Shown one piece after another: positions 14,501-29,500 of a stretch of 64,000 nucleotides of DNA. Both the position numbers and the translations under genes were made by a program. The stretch spans positions 129,965,053-130,029,052 of the forward strand of contig CM048552.1 in the NCBI GenBank assembly GCA_026413225.1. Reading direction: 5' to 3'. Under the pieces are notes generated by a model. The model worked only from the letters and a program-made list of their open reading frames with translations. It had not been told where the DNA came from and made no database searches. Source of the stretch: Otis tarda. Its lineage: Eukaryota > Chordata > Aves > Otidiformes > Otididae. The first letter of the stretch is position 1. Every line of letters starts with the position of its first letter.

Positions 14501-17500
14501 ATTACAGTATGCATTATACAAATAGGAAATTATTAAATTTCTGTTACTAGTGTCTACAGGTTTAATTAAACTTAATTTAAGTCACATTTCTCCCACTACA
14601 GACAAATTCTGCCACAGGGAGAATCATTAAATTCTCTAAGAAAATCTAATTATCATTAAACATCACCATGTTTTCCTAATGTTTCCACTATGTGTATAGC
14701 AGTACAGATGAGCGCAAGACCTGCTAGAATTCAAATGCTGCCATGGTAACAAGGTTTCTTAGCAGCTTTTAAAGAACATGTGCAATAACATCGAGAAAGA
14801 ATTTTCACCAATCAACAAAAAGATCCCTCTCTTCCACTCCCCAAGTCCATGAATGTTTCATAAACTAGACAAGGGATCATATAACAAGGGGAGGGAGAGA
14901 GAACAGAAAAATATGTCTATTTACACTGTACTGCAATTTAGCTTATGAATACTGTCTAAGTCAAGAATGACACTAGCACAGACCTACCCACCTTCTGGAG
15001 CACCATAATTCTGAAGTGGCACTAAGTCTGGCACTAAGCAATAAAGAAAAATCTCCTTCTGTATAGACTTCAAAAAGGATTTATGCAGAACCTTTGGAAG
15101 ATTTTTATTTCTAGACTGACAAACTATAGCATAATTGTTTTTATAACTGATCTGAGCCATAATACATAATGTGTTTCAAGCTACACTGCTGAAGTTCTTT
15201 TTCCTTTTAGTGGAAAGATGTGTCACAGACTCCCAGTTTTTGATTTTTTTTCTTTCTGCACACTCATACAAATAACAGAACTTAACAACTCTTCTCAACA
15301 TTCAGTCATGAACAATCAGACTCACAGGGCAAAATCTGCCAGGTTCACAAGAGAGAGGGATACTTTGCAGGTCTGACTATAGTGACATATAGACGGAAGA
15401 GTAAAACAAAGTCTGAAAATGGTGTACAGTAGAAGAAAACTAAGAAAGATGCCACAGAATCAAAGTAAGCAGTCTTGAAGATGAGGAAATAACCACAGGA
15501 ATCACAGGAATGCATTGCTAAAGAGGCAGAGGAGAGAAAAGCATCAATCCTAAACCCAACACGTTTTACAATCAAAGAGCCACAAAGGAAGAGACATTTA
15601 ATAGTGAATATAACTGCTAATCAAGGTATAAGTTTTTAGGGAGAACAAGTTTCAGGAAATCTTTGTAGGCTAATATAGTAAATTGCTGATCAAAAGTGAG
15701 ACAGAACAAAGGAAGATTATGAGTCAAGAAAGATTCTACCATTCTTGACGTAAAGAAAAAAGCTTATATTTGAATTAAGGCCTGTTCTTTATCACTCATC
15801 CCATTCAAGAAAATTTTCTCTGAAAAAGCCACATCATTGTTTGAAAGTAAGATGTGCTGCAGAGTTAGGAGCTATGAAGGATTAGTATCAAGTCAATGCA
15901 GATATTGAACTGGCTTTCACAGCCACCACGGTGGCATCAAACATTGGTGAAAATACTGCAATACACTGATGTGCCACAATGCTATGAAATATGGAGTAAG
16001 ATAGTACTGTAAAGACTCTCTACTAAAAATCTAAAAGGAAATTAATTATTTCTGAACCATTCTGGACTGGTTTCACCCTCAGTTCACTGTTAATTATTCT
16101 GTATCAGAAATAGTCACATATTCTCTGCACCACATTTTATTAGCTGCCTGAAGGCAGCTCAAGCACAAATATATCAGCAGGAAAAAAGAAAAAAAAAAAA
16201 AAAAACAAAAAAACAAAAACCCCACTTAGAACATGCTAGATGCAAGTGTTCCTAAACAGGGAAAGAAAATTGCTCAAAGAATCAACTTTTTCTTGACATA
16301 CTTGAAGATAAAGGATTGCATCAGAAACAATAGAGAATAAAGATGAGAAGAGGCAAAAATACAGTATCAATATTAATCCACTTATTGAAAGCCAGTTAAA
16401 TGGAACAGTAGCTATATCGTTTTTATCACAATGACCCAACGTGCAATTTAATAAAATAACTTAGTAATAATAATTTAATTTTAATAGTAGTTTTTTAAAA
16501 TCATGCTTGCTAAAAGAATGTGTGCATTGAACACTGAAATAATTCCCTGCTTAGAAGAAACTATAGGGAAATTTTGTTTGTTTGAAATCTGGCCCTGATA
16601 CATCTCAGAAGATGTGAGGTATCTCCGATTGAACGGGAATATACCAAAAGTGTTCATATCCCATATAAGTTGGGTAATTTTTTTTTAAAATGCATTTTTA
16701 CAGTCCATAACTTATATAAAAATAATTTTCCAAGTTCAATATAAGCTTGTGCATTACCAGGAGGTATTTCAAGTGCTATAGTTCTGACAGTGCGGCTCAT
16801 CTTTCCAATACATTTATTATAGGAAACTTAAATAAACAGTAATTTACACATCACAGAGGTTGATTTAGGTTATCCACCTTCTCAGTAATACAGCACTAAA
16901 AACCCTGTCCATTAACCTGTGAAAATATTGTGCTTATGCAGCTATGCTTGTTTCCAAGAATAAAATGTCAAGACAAAGAAAAGCAATTTTCTCTTCCAAA
17001 GACGAAGTGATGATAACAGACCCCATTTTCTCCTGATAATGTTTTATCTGCATAGAATTGCTAATGATAAACAATTTATTCAATGAAAAACCTGATCCAG
17101 TAGATTGCAGTGATGGGAAACGTACAACTAGAGTAGTGCAAAGGGACATTTAAATACATACTGGAATTGCTTACCAAAGGCACAGCTCTCGAGGGCTCCA
17201 AACTAGGCCTGGGTGCTGTTGAGTACATGTAGTTAAACAATCTGTCTATTTTTCTTAAAGGTACACCTCCACCTTGATCACTTATCTAAGGAATGAAAAG
17301 TTAGAATTTTAAATATTCTGTTCTGAAAAAAACCTGCAAGATTCAAGCAGCATTATCTAAATGGCTTCAGAAATATTAAAGGAGTGGCTAAAGACTCTTG
17401 GTTTGTCTAGTTAGGAAAAAAGAAGGCTGAGGGGTGACCTCATTGCTTTCTACAGCTTCCTCAGGAGGGGAAGCAGAAAGGGAGGTGCAGATCTCTCCTC

Positions 17501-20500
17501 CCTGGTATCCAGTGATAACATGCATGGGAATGGTTCAAAGTTGCCTCAGAATAGGTTTAGACTGGACATTAGGAACCACTTCTTTACCGAGGTGTTCAAA
17601 CACTGGAACAGGATTCCTAGAGAGATGGTCAATGTCCCAGGCCTGTCAGTGTTTAAGAGGCATTTGGACAAAGCCCTTAACATGCTTTAACTTTTGGTCA
17701 GCCTTGAAGTGGTCAGGCAGTTGGACTAGATGATCATTGTAGATCACTTCCATCTGAAAATATTCTGTTCCAATGAATACGAAGCAAGTGTCAGAAGTGA
17801 TGCAGTGACTAATTTGCCTTTTCAAATTACGAGTCACACTATTCTAAACCTAGTAGGTTTGTAAGTTGCACAGTATTTTTAGGCATTTACCTTAATAGAT
17901 AGATCTTCTTTCCCCAAAGTGACTAAGGTTTTGATCGATGGATAGACTTCTCTCTTACCTTCGTGCAATTCCACTGTAGCTCTCATTGAATTCTGAAGGT
18001 AAAAAAGAAAGTGTCTTTAATTCTAACTTTAGCATATACGCTTTTCATGACAACTTAGAAAGTGCATTTATTTTGTTGAATCTAGATACTGTGTCCTACA
18101 TTTGTATACAAGATAGAAAAGGCCATATTTAAAATAAAGCCAAGAAGTGCTTTCAAGTCAACAAGTTGTCCAGTTAAGCTTTTAAATCAGAACCCCATTA
18201 TATGTATATTATCTATTTGATATAGAGTCAGAGAATATAAAGCAAGATTTTTTTTTTCCTGTGTGAAATCAAGTAATTATATATGAGGGATGATAACATC
18301 CTTCACCTCGACCTTGCAGAACACCAATAGTGATGTTCACCACAGAGAACAAGCTTTGATTTTCTTAGCCTGGGCCACATAATTGTTAAGTTACCATATA
18401 TCAATCTGACTTTATCATATCTATTAACAGAGTTTCCACTGCTAGCCTGTCATAGATTACTATTACCTACAGCTACAACTTACTGGTTTCATGCTGTTTC
18501 ATGACTTGTAACAAAACATACTTAGTAGTAGTACACAAATTCTCACCTGTTCTGCCCTAGAACTAATGTTACAAATCACAAAATAGGGAAAGATTCAGAT
18601 TAACATACTTGACAAATGTCAGAAATCAACCCCAAAATACCATTCTTTAGGTATTTTGACCAAATGCATTTTTTTTCTCCTGAATTTCTAGTGTTCAATT
18701 GCACCATCTAGAGACTGCCTATCTTATTTGAAAGCATACAACAGCTCTCACGTGTTCAATTTTCACTGTTGTTCCAGTCATTCAGAAAACACACATAAAA
18801 CAAAAACAAAGCATGTCATTTACACTAATCAAAGACGTATCGGCTGTTTTCACACTGATCCTAACCAGTCCTCGAATATGCAATAAAGCAGCGAGCTTAT
18901 GAAAACTGCAAGGTAATGAATATATCATCATTGCAAAAATAGACTGAGTGTTTTAAGTTAATCAGCTGCAAAAGCACAAAAGAAGAAGTGGGAAAACAGA
19001 ATTTTTTTTTAAAGTACACAAGCGCATAAAAGAGGGTTGTAAGCCTAACTTTTAACAGTTTCAAACCCTCTTCACTTGTTTAAGAATAAGCCTAAGAAAG
19101 GAAAACTGATGTAACATTTAAGAGCTGTAACTGAAAAGAATCTCAATTTCAACAGTAACGTAAGTTCATAAACCTCTTCCAAATATTAACAAGTGCGACC
19201 TACCTTGAATAATTCAAATAACATATGAAACAAATGAGAAGGTACATAGACTACTTGAATAGGCTTGTTTGGAGCTTTAGCTAAAACAAAAACAAAAACA
19301 AAAAAGACAAATAATTTTCTTTTTCCAGAACAGTATTTTGTAGCATTTCTATTTACAGGAATAAAATGAAACTGTAGGCAAAGACAAGTATGTAAACATG
19401 TTCTAACTTTCCAAGTGCAAAATTAGCTCCATGAAGTAAAACCATGAATTCCAGTTACTGCTATCACTTGAAATAACACATTCTAATGATGCTTTTCAAA
19501 GACATCTGTTAGCAGACTTTGTTTAGATATGAAACTTCACTAAGTAGTGGTTGGTTTAGTACTGACAATGTATGTTAACTAAGAGAATTTTCCCACTTCA
19601 GTGGGAAACTTTTTTTCTTAACACACACAGTATTTAAGCATAGTATTTGCTGCACAAAAAGATTCTTAAACTACAAAAAAATGTCTAAATATTCTAAAAG
19701 CAACTATTTTCCTTTAACATTAAAGTGTAAGTATTCATTAAAAATTCAAAATATATTTCAAACAATATTACAGTTTTCTTATTCCAGATCACAATTGAAT
19801 TGTTTGTCCACTGTTGTCCTGTTATTAGTGTTTTGGCAGAGGTGTACAGCTTGGCACAGTTCTGAATACTGGAGTAATGTATTATTTCCTGCGAAATCAA
19901 TTAGCTGCATTTAATACATTCCAGGACAGTTTTGGTGCTGAAGACGCATTCAAATATCTACTGGCATTAAATTATAGAGTCACAGCTTGTCAGACTCCGC
20001 AGCAGATCAGATTGAAGAAAAATCTCTAGGTGTCTGCTTCATAAATTTCAGGAAGATACGAACACGCACACAGAACATGACTGGAGTCAACTTCACCCTT
20101 TTTGGCTGGTAATACCACCAGTTATTACTTTAAGAGACACAGTAGTAAAAACTCCTAGAAAAAGGAGAGGACCACAACAATGGTCTTCATAATTAGTTGC
20201 AAGGCAGCTTGCTGTTTTATTATGTTAATTTGGTCAGTCCATACTCCAATTCTCTTATGCACCACCAGAACCAAAGTAGACTGATTTATACTGGTCTGAG
20301 GCACAGCATACACACAGAAAACATGTTATTGTTGCTCTTGTGAGGTAATTTGCGAAGTCATTTTCCTCATGTTGATTATAAGCTAGTTTAAAGGAAAACA
20401 ATAATTCTTTCCTCACTTTTCTGAAAATGAGATCTAGCAACTTGTTTTCTCCACTATTCGAACCTTTTACTTGGGCCTTCACGTGAATTTTGCATTGATT

Positions 20501-23500
20501 AATCTGCTGCAGCACTTAGTACTTTTAGCTCTAAAAATCACTCAGTTTTGGAGGGGGAAGGTTGAGTCCTTTAGTTTTGGGAGAGAAGCATAATGCATCA
20601 GTGTTGACAACATTACTTTGTGTAGAGAAGCATTTCTACAATATTAAATAATACTCTGAGTAACATGTTCCCATATATCACACTCTCCGTTTTGAGTGTT
20701 ACTTATTTCTGAGACTTGTGCAATTCTTCCTGCTGAAGTTTGGAAACATCTTAGTCTTGTTTGGACAGCTGTCCAAAATTTGTGAGAGGATCCTCACGAC
20801 AAATTTTTTTTCCTAGCTTAAAAAGATAATCTACCTGTTGTCAAAAGAAATTATGAACAACAACAAAAAAAAAAATCAAGGATTGTCACATCAGTTTCAC
20901 AGCATCCAATTTTCATCTTTGCAATCAACTTGAAACAGATTTTCATGTAAGAAGTTTATGATAGGACTTAAAGCACCGACTATTTAAAAAAAAAAAGTCT
21001 AATTTTGCCATCTTACACAGAAGAGCTCACCACTGGTACAGGGACTGATGGTGGAATACTTCAAAATGAAACAAATTTCAGCGCTATTAAAAGATTAGTT
21101 AGAAAGCAGGCATGCTTCCTCAGTTAAGAGGATTCTTGACCACTTTATTTTCCTTAAAGTGATAGCAAATTCAGCAGATAGCATTCTGCTTTTAGCATCA
21201 AGAAGTGAAAAAGTCATGATGATAAACTAGAAGAAGAAAAGTAACTCTGGACGGCATAATTTACATAATTTACAATTAATTAACCGAACTAGAAATCACA
21301 GATATTAGAAATGCTTTTTCTTACATACATCACTTAAATTAATTTCACAATTACCATTGAATTCTTCAACTTCCAGATCAGGTGCCACCAGATAGTACTG
21401 TTCACATAACATCTTAGCTGTTTCATAAGCATCTACAAAACAACAGAACAGAACACTGATTTACCAAAATCATCTAGAGACAACTAGCAAAGTTCATCCT
21501 GTATATGAAAGACTACAAGCAGAACACTCATTTTAGTAACATGTTTACAAGTGCAAAACTGGTATCTATTCTAATCTCTTCTTCTCTGTATGATTATAGC
21601 CCATTTGTTAAGAAAGCTCTATGAACAAAAGCAGATTACTAGAGACAAGCTATTTTTAATCTTACGCTGACCAGAATATCTACTTATTTGTAATGTCCTG
21701 ATCACAATTTAATGCCTGTTCTTTCCATTTCAAATAAAAAAGGATGACATTGCAACCATAAATTCAGTTTTTCCAAACACAGGAAAATATTTGATTTTCA
21801 CGGGCTTTCAGGAGGAAAGCTGGAATCTTTCAGATTCTTCATTCTTTCCTACTGAACAAAAAAAAAAAAAAAAAAGGGCCAGAAAGCCTCCCCAGAATCC
21901 AGATCAGGCTTTATGTATTGTCAAAATATAGCAAGAAAGTTTAAGTCATGTTGTGTTTGAAAGAGTTCTTAGTGGTTCTAAACATTCACTAGTATCTCAT
22001 TTGCAAAAATATTTTTGAAACAAGAAGCAAGTGCTAGCTTAAAGAAAAACCACAAACTCAAAGACGTTCTAACTCCATTGCTTAAGCTACGTTAATGGAA
22101 GTGGCTTCGTCACAGTAAGTGTGAGCTAAGATCAAGCACATAAACAGATAAGTAGTTCTGCAGAAAGAGAAAAATTTGCTAAGATACCGTAACAATTTCA
22201 TTTGACCTTCCCCTACATATATCTTCTTCCACCTGTCCAAAGTGACACTACAAAACAAAACAGTCACTGCTAAGACTCAGCGCTATGTGACAAGTACAAA
22301 GAAAGTAAAATCACTAGTCCCCAGAAAGGGTTGTTCATCTGTAATTGTTCTCCTTCAAGATGTCTACAGAAATAATGTGCCCTGTTAGCCGAAAAAAATT
22401 ATATCAGTTGTTCTGACATCTGCAAGGCTGGACATATCACACAAGCCTGACACAAATGCTGCTTGAAGCCTAGTAAAATGGAGCTAATCAACACTGGAAA
22501 CATTCTTGATGAAGTCCCAGGAATGTCTCACAGAATCAGCTATCCAGCAGGAATCTTTTGTGACAAGATGGTGAGCTCCAAAGACTTTCTAAAAGGGTCC
22601 TGTCATTAGCACAATAAAACCTGCCCTAGTAAAAAGATCAAAATCCCATTTAACAACCAAGCTGTACAGAGAACTTCAGCCTGGGATGTGCATAATTTAG
22701 GAAAAAGAGATGCAGGAATACCTACACTTACATGGCATTCTAAGATCATCTCAGAACTTCTGATGGCCTTGGGAGTAATCCTTTCTATGCCCTAGAAAAA
22801 AGGGCATAAGAAGAACAGCCACAATCTTGACTCAGTCATCAAAAGCTGAAGATAGCAACGTAGCTAGTACAACCATAAGCCCATCTATATGGAGAAAGGA
22901 ATATGTTAACACATTTCAAAGTTTCCACATCACAGAAGTGACAATTAGATATGGATCCAGGGGGCAGGAGTTGGATTCTTATTGAGGAGAAAAACTTCAA
23001 CGCATCTGAAAAGCGAATTAATAACTGTGTGGGAATAAATCAAAAGCCCTCAACACATGGATATGGAGCAGACACAGCCACTACGCAAATCTTGAGAGAA
23101 CAAAGAGGCTTTGAATAAATCCCTTTAGCCTCCCTAAATTTAATATAGGACCCTCATCCATTTTCAAAAAGTAGCCACCCTAACACCCTTGAGACAAACA
23201 GGAAGGCACTATCACTTCATGATCCAGTAAAATACCCAGCCCCAAGCAAAACTAGATTAAACAGAGTCTGAGTGCAGTCTTACTCTAAAAGTCAACTCGC
23301 TGGCAGACTCCTAAGACTGTAAAGGTTACTGCAAAGTTCAAAGCACTCTTCATGTCGTGGCTGGAGGTAAATAGCAACAAGAGTGAAGGATCTATCAGTA
23401 TACATCTTAAATCTTGTCTCCAGGGACAAGCCTGGATTTGCTGTCAGCTCAAAAATCTTATTGTATGGACAGTCAGTGAGATACAGGGATCCACCTCAGG

Positions 23501-26500
23501 CAACTACAGATACAACACTTGGTGGAGCTGCTTGAAGTAAGAAGTGGCTGTTTAAATCATTTCTTCAATGTTTGAAGGGCATACAGAGCTTGTAGCTGCC
23601 ACATACAGTGCCAAAATCAACATCTTAACTCTGATAAATTGCTCAGAATGCCTTCTGTGAATCAGAACATTTTGGAGCTAGCACAGTATCTAAATTAACC
23701 CCTCTATCAATTCTACAAGGAAATGGCCTCAATCACCTTGACTCTAGACAGATTCTGTCTTTAAGGACATTTTGTTTCTTTGAAAGACAACACTAGATAC
23801 TGTTTACGATGCCTCATTTTGTCAGTGATTTTTTATTTTCAGATGTGGAAGATCTATTTTAGCCACGGGCTTGAAGATGGGACTAAGCACCTTCTGACAC
23901 TATGCACTACTCTGTCCAAGGCAGTAACTATGAATTTGATGGTCAAAATAGATTCAAATATTGCTATTAAAAGGAATATCTAAATAAACAACATGACTAA
24001 CATATATACTGCTGAGGTCAAAGTGGAGTAAGCTCAATAGAAAGAAGAGAAAGCTGCTGAAAAAAGGCCACCTTAGAGCCAGAAAGAACTACAATCCAAG
24101 AAGCCTTCATAACAGTAAAAAGTATCTGCATTACAAAGCAAGCTATCATGCAGGTCAAAGTCTGACATAAAGATTTCCCTCTTACTTCAAAGGCTGAGGG
24201 AAACTAAAAGGGAGGAACACATCCTTCCCCTCTTGCAGCTGCACAAACAGCAGGGAAGGATAGAGGGTGGAACTTGCTCCCACAAGACCTGTATTTTAAA
24301 TAGATACACCCAGGGTGTGAGCCTTCAACAAGTTTTTGAAGTGGACAGCATTATGTCATGCCTACTTCTGAAAGCAGGCATGACATGACCTAACATTCTG
24401 AAAGCCTATGAACATTCACAACGTTAAGCAAACAGAATTTATTAAGCAAGTATGATTTCTAATGCGACTATGCTGGATCATTCAGTTACAACCATCACAC
24501 GTCTTCACCGCAAGAAGAGGCTGTGGTATAATCAAATGCACAAAGTAATGGGGAGTTTCACCAGAATATTTGTATACCTGAGGACATTTTACTGAAAGGT
24601 CTAACTAAACAAAATTGGAAAGTTTAATTTACTCTCCCTTCCTTAGTACCAGCATCAGATAAAAGATGAGTACATGAGAACTTGCTTCTAAGTATTTCAG
24701 GGAAAAAAAAACATCTGAAGTTTAACAGAACACTTAGATACTCAATCTGATATTTAAAAGGATAGATTAAAGTTATTTTAAAAATTCAATTGTTTTCTTA
24801 GTTCTGTTAACATACCAAAAGTTCCTCCATTCCCACTAATGAAGACATTAGAAAGTCTCAATAAGCCCATGGCTTTATCGTGAGCAATGACAGAACTTAA
24901 ATTTCTTTTTTTTTTACATTTTATTAAATAAATTTAAATCACCTTCAGTCTTTTGTACCTCAAAAAACAAAATATATGCAGATTCTAAGTTGTGGGATTT
25001 TTTTAGTCAGCAAAAATATTAACTTCATCTTACCTTTAACCACCTCTGCCACATTACAATTAGGATCAATACTTCCAATATGTTTGGGATGAGCAGGATT
25101 AATATCTCCACCAAAAAGAAGCGCTAAAAGGAAAAAGAAATGGCTGTAAATTGTTTATTACACTTGAGGCAGCCCAGAAAGTTTAAATCTGATGGTATCT
25201 GAAACTTACTGGATAGTACATCATTTTGTAAAAAGCAAATCTAGCAAATTGCCAGAATCCTTGGTAAAGAAGACTACTTGCCTCCCTCCTCCTCTTCCTC
25301 ACCTCCCTTTTCCATTTTTTATAGCTAAGGCTAGTTAATACAGAAACAATGGTGTGTGTGGGTTACGGTGAAAACCTACATTTCAAAGTGGACTATTAAA
25401 AATTAGACAAAACTAATATGTAAAATACTTAATTCCTACCATTATGTCAGAACAGTAGCACTCACAACAATGAAAATGTTATAGTAACAAGGACTGAGGA
25501 ACTGTAAGACAGCATTAAAAGCCTTTTACAATCACCTAAGCTGCAATTTCACAGCTGGCACTGAGATCTCAGTCACTTGACTTTCTCCCTCACTCTCAGC
25601 AGCATGATCCCCACTCCCTTCTTTACACAAGGGTCTGGCACTCACCAGATCCTTCACTGAGAATTTAGCTCTCAAAGAAGTAGAAAGGTTTTACACTTTT
25701 TTGCAGAAGTGATTTTCTGCTATTTTAGCAAGTTAGTCAACTCTGATATGAAACAGATGCAGTATGAGGTGAGCAAAATAAAGTTCTGAAAGCTTTTGCT
25801 ATTCCGGTCATGGTGAGCTAATACACTGGCACACTGCACCTTTGCAGAACTGCACTATAAAAAACAGTCAATAACGTATGAAACAAAAATGTAAACTACA
25901 TAAAAACCTGTTTCTGCATTTTGCTTTCCAATTGTCTTTTTCATCAGTGCTTCAAGATTAATATTTGCCATCATGGATGGATCATTAACATTGCTTAGTG
26001 CAGAGAAATTGTACAAGGTTAACTAAACTTTAAGCATCTATAAGTGGTTTTAAGTTTCAATCAGTTAAATAAGAGTGTCCAGAGGAAAAGCCATTTCAGT
26101 GCAATGAAATAAGTTTAATATTTTAGAACTAGAGCAAATTATGCTAATGCTTGTCCCAAGAATTCTATTATGATGTTTTTACTTATTGCTAAAACTCTTC
26201 TATGAGAGCCTTTTAACTTAACTTGGTTTTATGTCTGTCATTTGTCAGCCCAGGTTCAAGCAGAGAATAAGCTGCACATTTATCTAATTTCGTATGCTTT
26301 GCCACATGGAAGTTACTTGTACACATACAGCAAGGCATTTGCTAGTGACATAAAAGGTTACTGGAAAGATACATAACTTGTAGTAAAATACCTTACACAA
26401 CAGTACACTAGCGTCCGCATTATCTGTAGCATACTACAATTTCTAAGAGCTCATAACAGCAGAATACAGGGAAGAGAATGAAGCTCTAGAGCTAAAAGGT

Positions 26501-29500
26501 ACAAGATACGCTAAAAGAGATCCCAAGATTGTCCTTAACTTTATACAGATCGCTTTCTGCACAGCTGCATATATTGGTTAACAGGAGCTATGCAAGTAAC
26601 TCCTTTCACTTTAATACGAATGTTAAAAGTTTATTGGTAACAACAAACGAACCAGAACCTAATGACAAAGGCTTACTAATTCTAGCATTTATTCCTAAAT
26701 AGGGAATAGGAAGTAGAGGAAGACAATGGATATAATTAAAAACTTAAGTTAAAAATACTCAACCTCTTTAGAAGGCAAGAAAGTCCCGATAACTTGCTGA
26801 AAAATCAACAATAAAAATGTATATCATACACAAGCTATTCTAAATTTATGGCATCCTTGCATTTCATTATGAAATAAATGTCAAGTCTACAAAGTATGAT
26901 GAGAGAATTGTGAGAAGACACAGCTACTCTAGTACTACTATGCAAGCCGTCTCTGCCAACAAGATTAAGAAGTGACAGCCAGGCTGACAAAGCCTGACAA
27001 TTCTAGAAGAAAGAGTACTGGTGTTTTGGATTAATTTCTGATAACTAAAGTACCAAATTAACCAGTTGTCAGTATATCTTTTACCATAATTAGCACAGAA
27101 TATTAACAATTAGTCATGAATATGAAAAAAAATCCAAAAGAAAGCTATGGCTTCAGGTTTACAAGCAATAACTAATGAGTTGTCAAAGATGAAAAAGCAA
27201 TTACTTACTGTGTTGGTTAATAAGCATACGGAAAGAGATGCGGTTGGTGTAGAATCTATCTAGAAAATACTGGATGTTACTGCTAACAAATGGATCAAAG
27301 CCATATTTTTCCTTGTATTCAATCACCCCTTGCGCCATGGTTGGAACCACATCATTGTGTCTGTTCCTGACTTTAATTAAAACATCTAAAAAGCTAGAGG
27401 AAACAAAATCAGAAACAGATTGTTAAAAGTATAATTAAACTCGATCTCTCACTTCTGTTTTCAACTCCTCACAGCATAATAATTTTATCTGTCTACTATC
27501 CCTCTCAGTCAACAAAAAATTATCAGAGGGAGAGATAAAAATACAACAGTACCTAAACAAATCTATTTAAAGATAAATACTTGGTCAACCTCTCACTCAT
27601 GAGATCTTTGACATATTAAGGCCTCAAATTAAGTTATTGCTTCCCAAAATATTCCTTTAAATTATATCTCTCTTTATCATTAAAGGAGAACAAAAGATTT
27701 TTTTTTTTTTAATTGCAATCATCTGCACCATTGTAACTCTCATTCTCTGCAACCAACAGTAGCTGGGAGATGGGCAAGTAAACTCAAGAAAAACTACTTG
27801 ACTGCCCTTCATAATTTCCTGAGAAGTTTTACATGTCATACTTTCTTCCCAACACCTCAACCCATGCAGTGTAACTCTGGAATGTACTTCCTTTACCTGG
27901 CATCTATTCTGGTAAGTGTGAACATCAGGATAGCTAATTATTATTAGCATGACTACTGTTCAGTTTCCTTTTACACCGCTGGATGGCAGAGCACATACAA
28001 CGGTGCTCTGAGGGGCTCTTCCTTGAGGAAGCTGGAGAAGTTTTAGGATATGGCTTTCACTGCTTTTAACAAGCACCTGTTAATAAGCACTTTGAAACAG
28101 CTTGGGAGGATTTTTGTTTCTCCTGCCAAGGCAGTTCAACACCTCCAATCGTCAAGTGCTCATCCTTTTTTTTTCCCCCCACATGCAAACTCATACATAC
28201 TTGAAATGTTAATTGTAACTAGCACTCTAAAGCCTAGACACGGAAAATCAGTACTGCTCCACTCTGCTACAATCTCCAATACTAGAGGAATATTAACACC
28301 ACAATGATTACACGATCTTGTTTAAAAAAAGTGCACACAGTGAAATTCAGTTTTCGAAAGAAAGCACATCTAGGAGACTTGTTCAGCTACGCCTATATCT
28401 GCAAATTTACAGATCCTTTTTAAAAAACATCAACAGCAAAACATTCTCAGTAGATTGATAATGAACATGGAAAGAAGGCGTATTAATTATTTTTATCAAA
28501 AGTAGAATATACAACAACTAAGAAAGGAAAGAACATTAAGACCAGCAAAAGTACAAAAAGACTACCAATTAGTCACCACATTTAAAACAGATGCTTCCTT
28601 GCCATAACCACTTTGCCAATATAATCAATTAATACTACACCACACCATTCTTAACAAGTTATATGCTTTTAAAATTATTTCTCCTACTGTTCTGTGCCAG
28701 CTCCAAAGGAATGTAGGACTCATTTTTAATAGCTTTTTCATCATCTTCAGTCTAACCACCAATTTTTGCCTGGGTTCTAACAAACAGTTCCGTAGTCTTT
28801 CAACACTATTTTGTTGCATAACAAAAGGGAAGTTTTAACTGCCTAATCCCCCAATCTAAATACTATCACAGTACAGAATGACTTCTCTTAGCAATCTTTC
28901 TGACTGGACAGCTTAAAATATTTCAATGCTTAAAAGGTTTGTAGACTCTTTTTACATTTATTAAGTCTTGATTCTGTGTGACTTGTAACCACCAAGATCT
29001 GGCATTAGTTTCAAGACTACTGCCCAGCTGTATTCACGCTGCTGCTCTGTTTTAGAGCAACAAGACACTAGCTAAGAACAGAGCTGAAAAGCAACAATCA
29101 CAAATGAAAGACAACTGACAACACTCTCTACTAACTGCTATTTGCTGACAGCTTTGCTATTTGTTTTTAAGTACCTCCGCTATCCACAACATACATAAGG
29201 ATGTCTATGTGCTCCACAAAGCCAAACTGCTCACAGACATCCCCCTACCAAAGTGCTTAAATGCACAGAGCATTTGCCGAAGGGCAAACAAGGGGCTAGG
29301 AGGTTGGAGGTTGATCTACTACAGACTAGCAAACCAAAGATGAAGTTTAGTGTGCAAATACACACAATAAAGGAATTCTTCATTGTGAAAGTAATATGAA
29401 ACTTGAATGCTTCCATTGAGCAGATACTTTTAAAGGACCAAATACATGAAATACACAGGCATGTTTCAAAGCAGTGGGGCAGAAATCAAAACATATTTCC

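Noticed and set aside
17434-17733. 99-codon plus-strand open frame
   Set aside because: It is a translation of the CR1 fragment's non-coding 3' end.
19589-19620. Short GC-containing hairpin followed by a T run, resembling a bacterial terminator
   Set aside because: This is a vertebrate intron; the likeness is coincidental and the stem is only 8 bp.
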